Shown here: positions 63,773 to 64,000 of the stretch, piece after piece | Position numbering within the stretch: the first letter of the stretch is position 1 | Layout of the letters: each line of letters starts with the position of its first letter | From: Tridacna crocea | Lineage: Eukaryota > Mollusca > Bivalvia > Cardiida > Cardiidae | Length of the DNA: 64,000 bases | Reading direction: 5' to 3' | Assembly (NCBI GenBank): GCA_943736015.1 | Contig: OX031065.1 | Coordinates: 37,648,427-37,712,426, forward strand | Program-made: the position numbers and the translations under genes | The notes under the pieces: model-generated | Told to the model about the DNA's origin: nothing | The model's input: only the letters and a program-made list of their open reading frames with translations | Database searches by the model: none

Positions 63773-64000
63773 CTTAACCTAACTGTAAATTCTAGATTTG
63801 TCCAAGTTGAAAGCATTGCTGACTAAAAAACATATGCAACGTGCACTATGCTGTCTGTCATAGGGTAGAAAACATCGTTGGAAAAGGAGAAAATGCTGGT
63901 ATCCAGCATTTTCTCCTTTTCCAACAAACTGTAAATTCTAGATTTCTTTCAAGTTGAAAGCATTTGCTGACTAAAAACTATATGCAACGTGCACTATGCT
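63773..64000. mobile_element. P element with flanking arm present twice, runs off the window
   Basis: CTTAACCTAACTGTAAATTC, arm, and a core (GGAGAAAATGCTGGTATCC plus inverse) are followed at 63928 by a second direct copy of the left arm (AACTGTAAATTCTAGATTTC to GCAACGTGCACTATGCT). The second copy continues past 64000. Confidence 0.7.

Overview
This window is eukaryotic genomic DNA. It has spliced genes with GT-AG introns of hundreds to thousands of bases, animal protein families (CFDP1/BCNT, SLC10, UNC93), tRNA-derived SINEs and a very dense population of short non-autonomous DNA transposons. The repeat style (TGTC-rich 'ctgtctgtccgt' blocks, 'gagcatggctc...aagccccctttt' elements, SINEs with an 'acgttaaagaacca'-type body) suggests a bivalve mollusc, probably a heterodont/venerid-like clam. 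The species cannot be fixed from sequence alone.

Genes. (1) 311-12399, + strand: complete eight-exon CFDP1 (BCNT chromatin protein), 288 codons, ending in the BCNT-C domain. (2) 26187-30923, - strand: complete three-exon SLC10-family sodium/bile-acid-type transporter of 490 codons, with a signal peptide and a glycosylatable N-terminal ectodomain as in SLC10A3/SLC10A5. (3) 62200-62764, + strand: first coding exon of an UNC93A-like membrane protein that continues past the window end. (4) 35244-35816: 3' end of a 5'-truncated non-LTR retrotransposon. I see no operon-like organisation and no functional link between the three host genes.

Repeats. More than 80 copies or fragments of one hairpin MITE superfamily (here 'P') cover roughly a quarter of the window. 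A typical copy is 229 bp including TTAA at both ends, starts TTAACYC and ends GRGTTAA, and carries a central near-perfect palindrome of about 50 bp. Subfamilies differ in their ends: P1 (ACCACACAAT at one end, CCAAACGAC at the other; 'forward' below means the ACCACACAAT end is on the left), P1b (ACCACACAG ends), P2 (CCCAAACGAC ends), P3 (CCATAAGGC end) and P4 (TTATCCTGCT end with an unrelated GATCAGACTGCAC palindrome). Nested insertions show TTAA target-site duplication, which is piggyBac-like. Other elements include a 190-bp fold-back family with 7-bp duplications (F5), 'GAGCATGGCTC' elements (F6), two elements with 9-bp duplications and long TIRs (Mutator-like), a hAT-like element, a pogo/Tigger-like element with its own empty site in the window, several perfect palindromes, and SINEs.

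Layout. 0-12.4 kb CFDP1 with repeat-filled introns; 12.4-26 kb almost solid P elements; 26.2-31 kb SLC10 gene; 31-40 kb P/P4 elements and the LINE fragment; 40-58.3 kb a nest of long inverted duplications and Mutator-like elements; 58.3-62 kb P elements and palindromes; 62.2 kb onward UNC93A.
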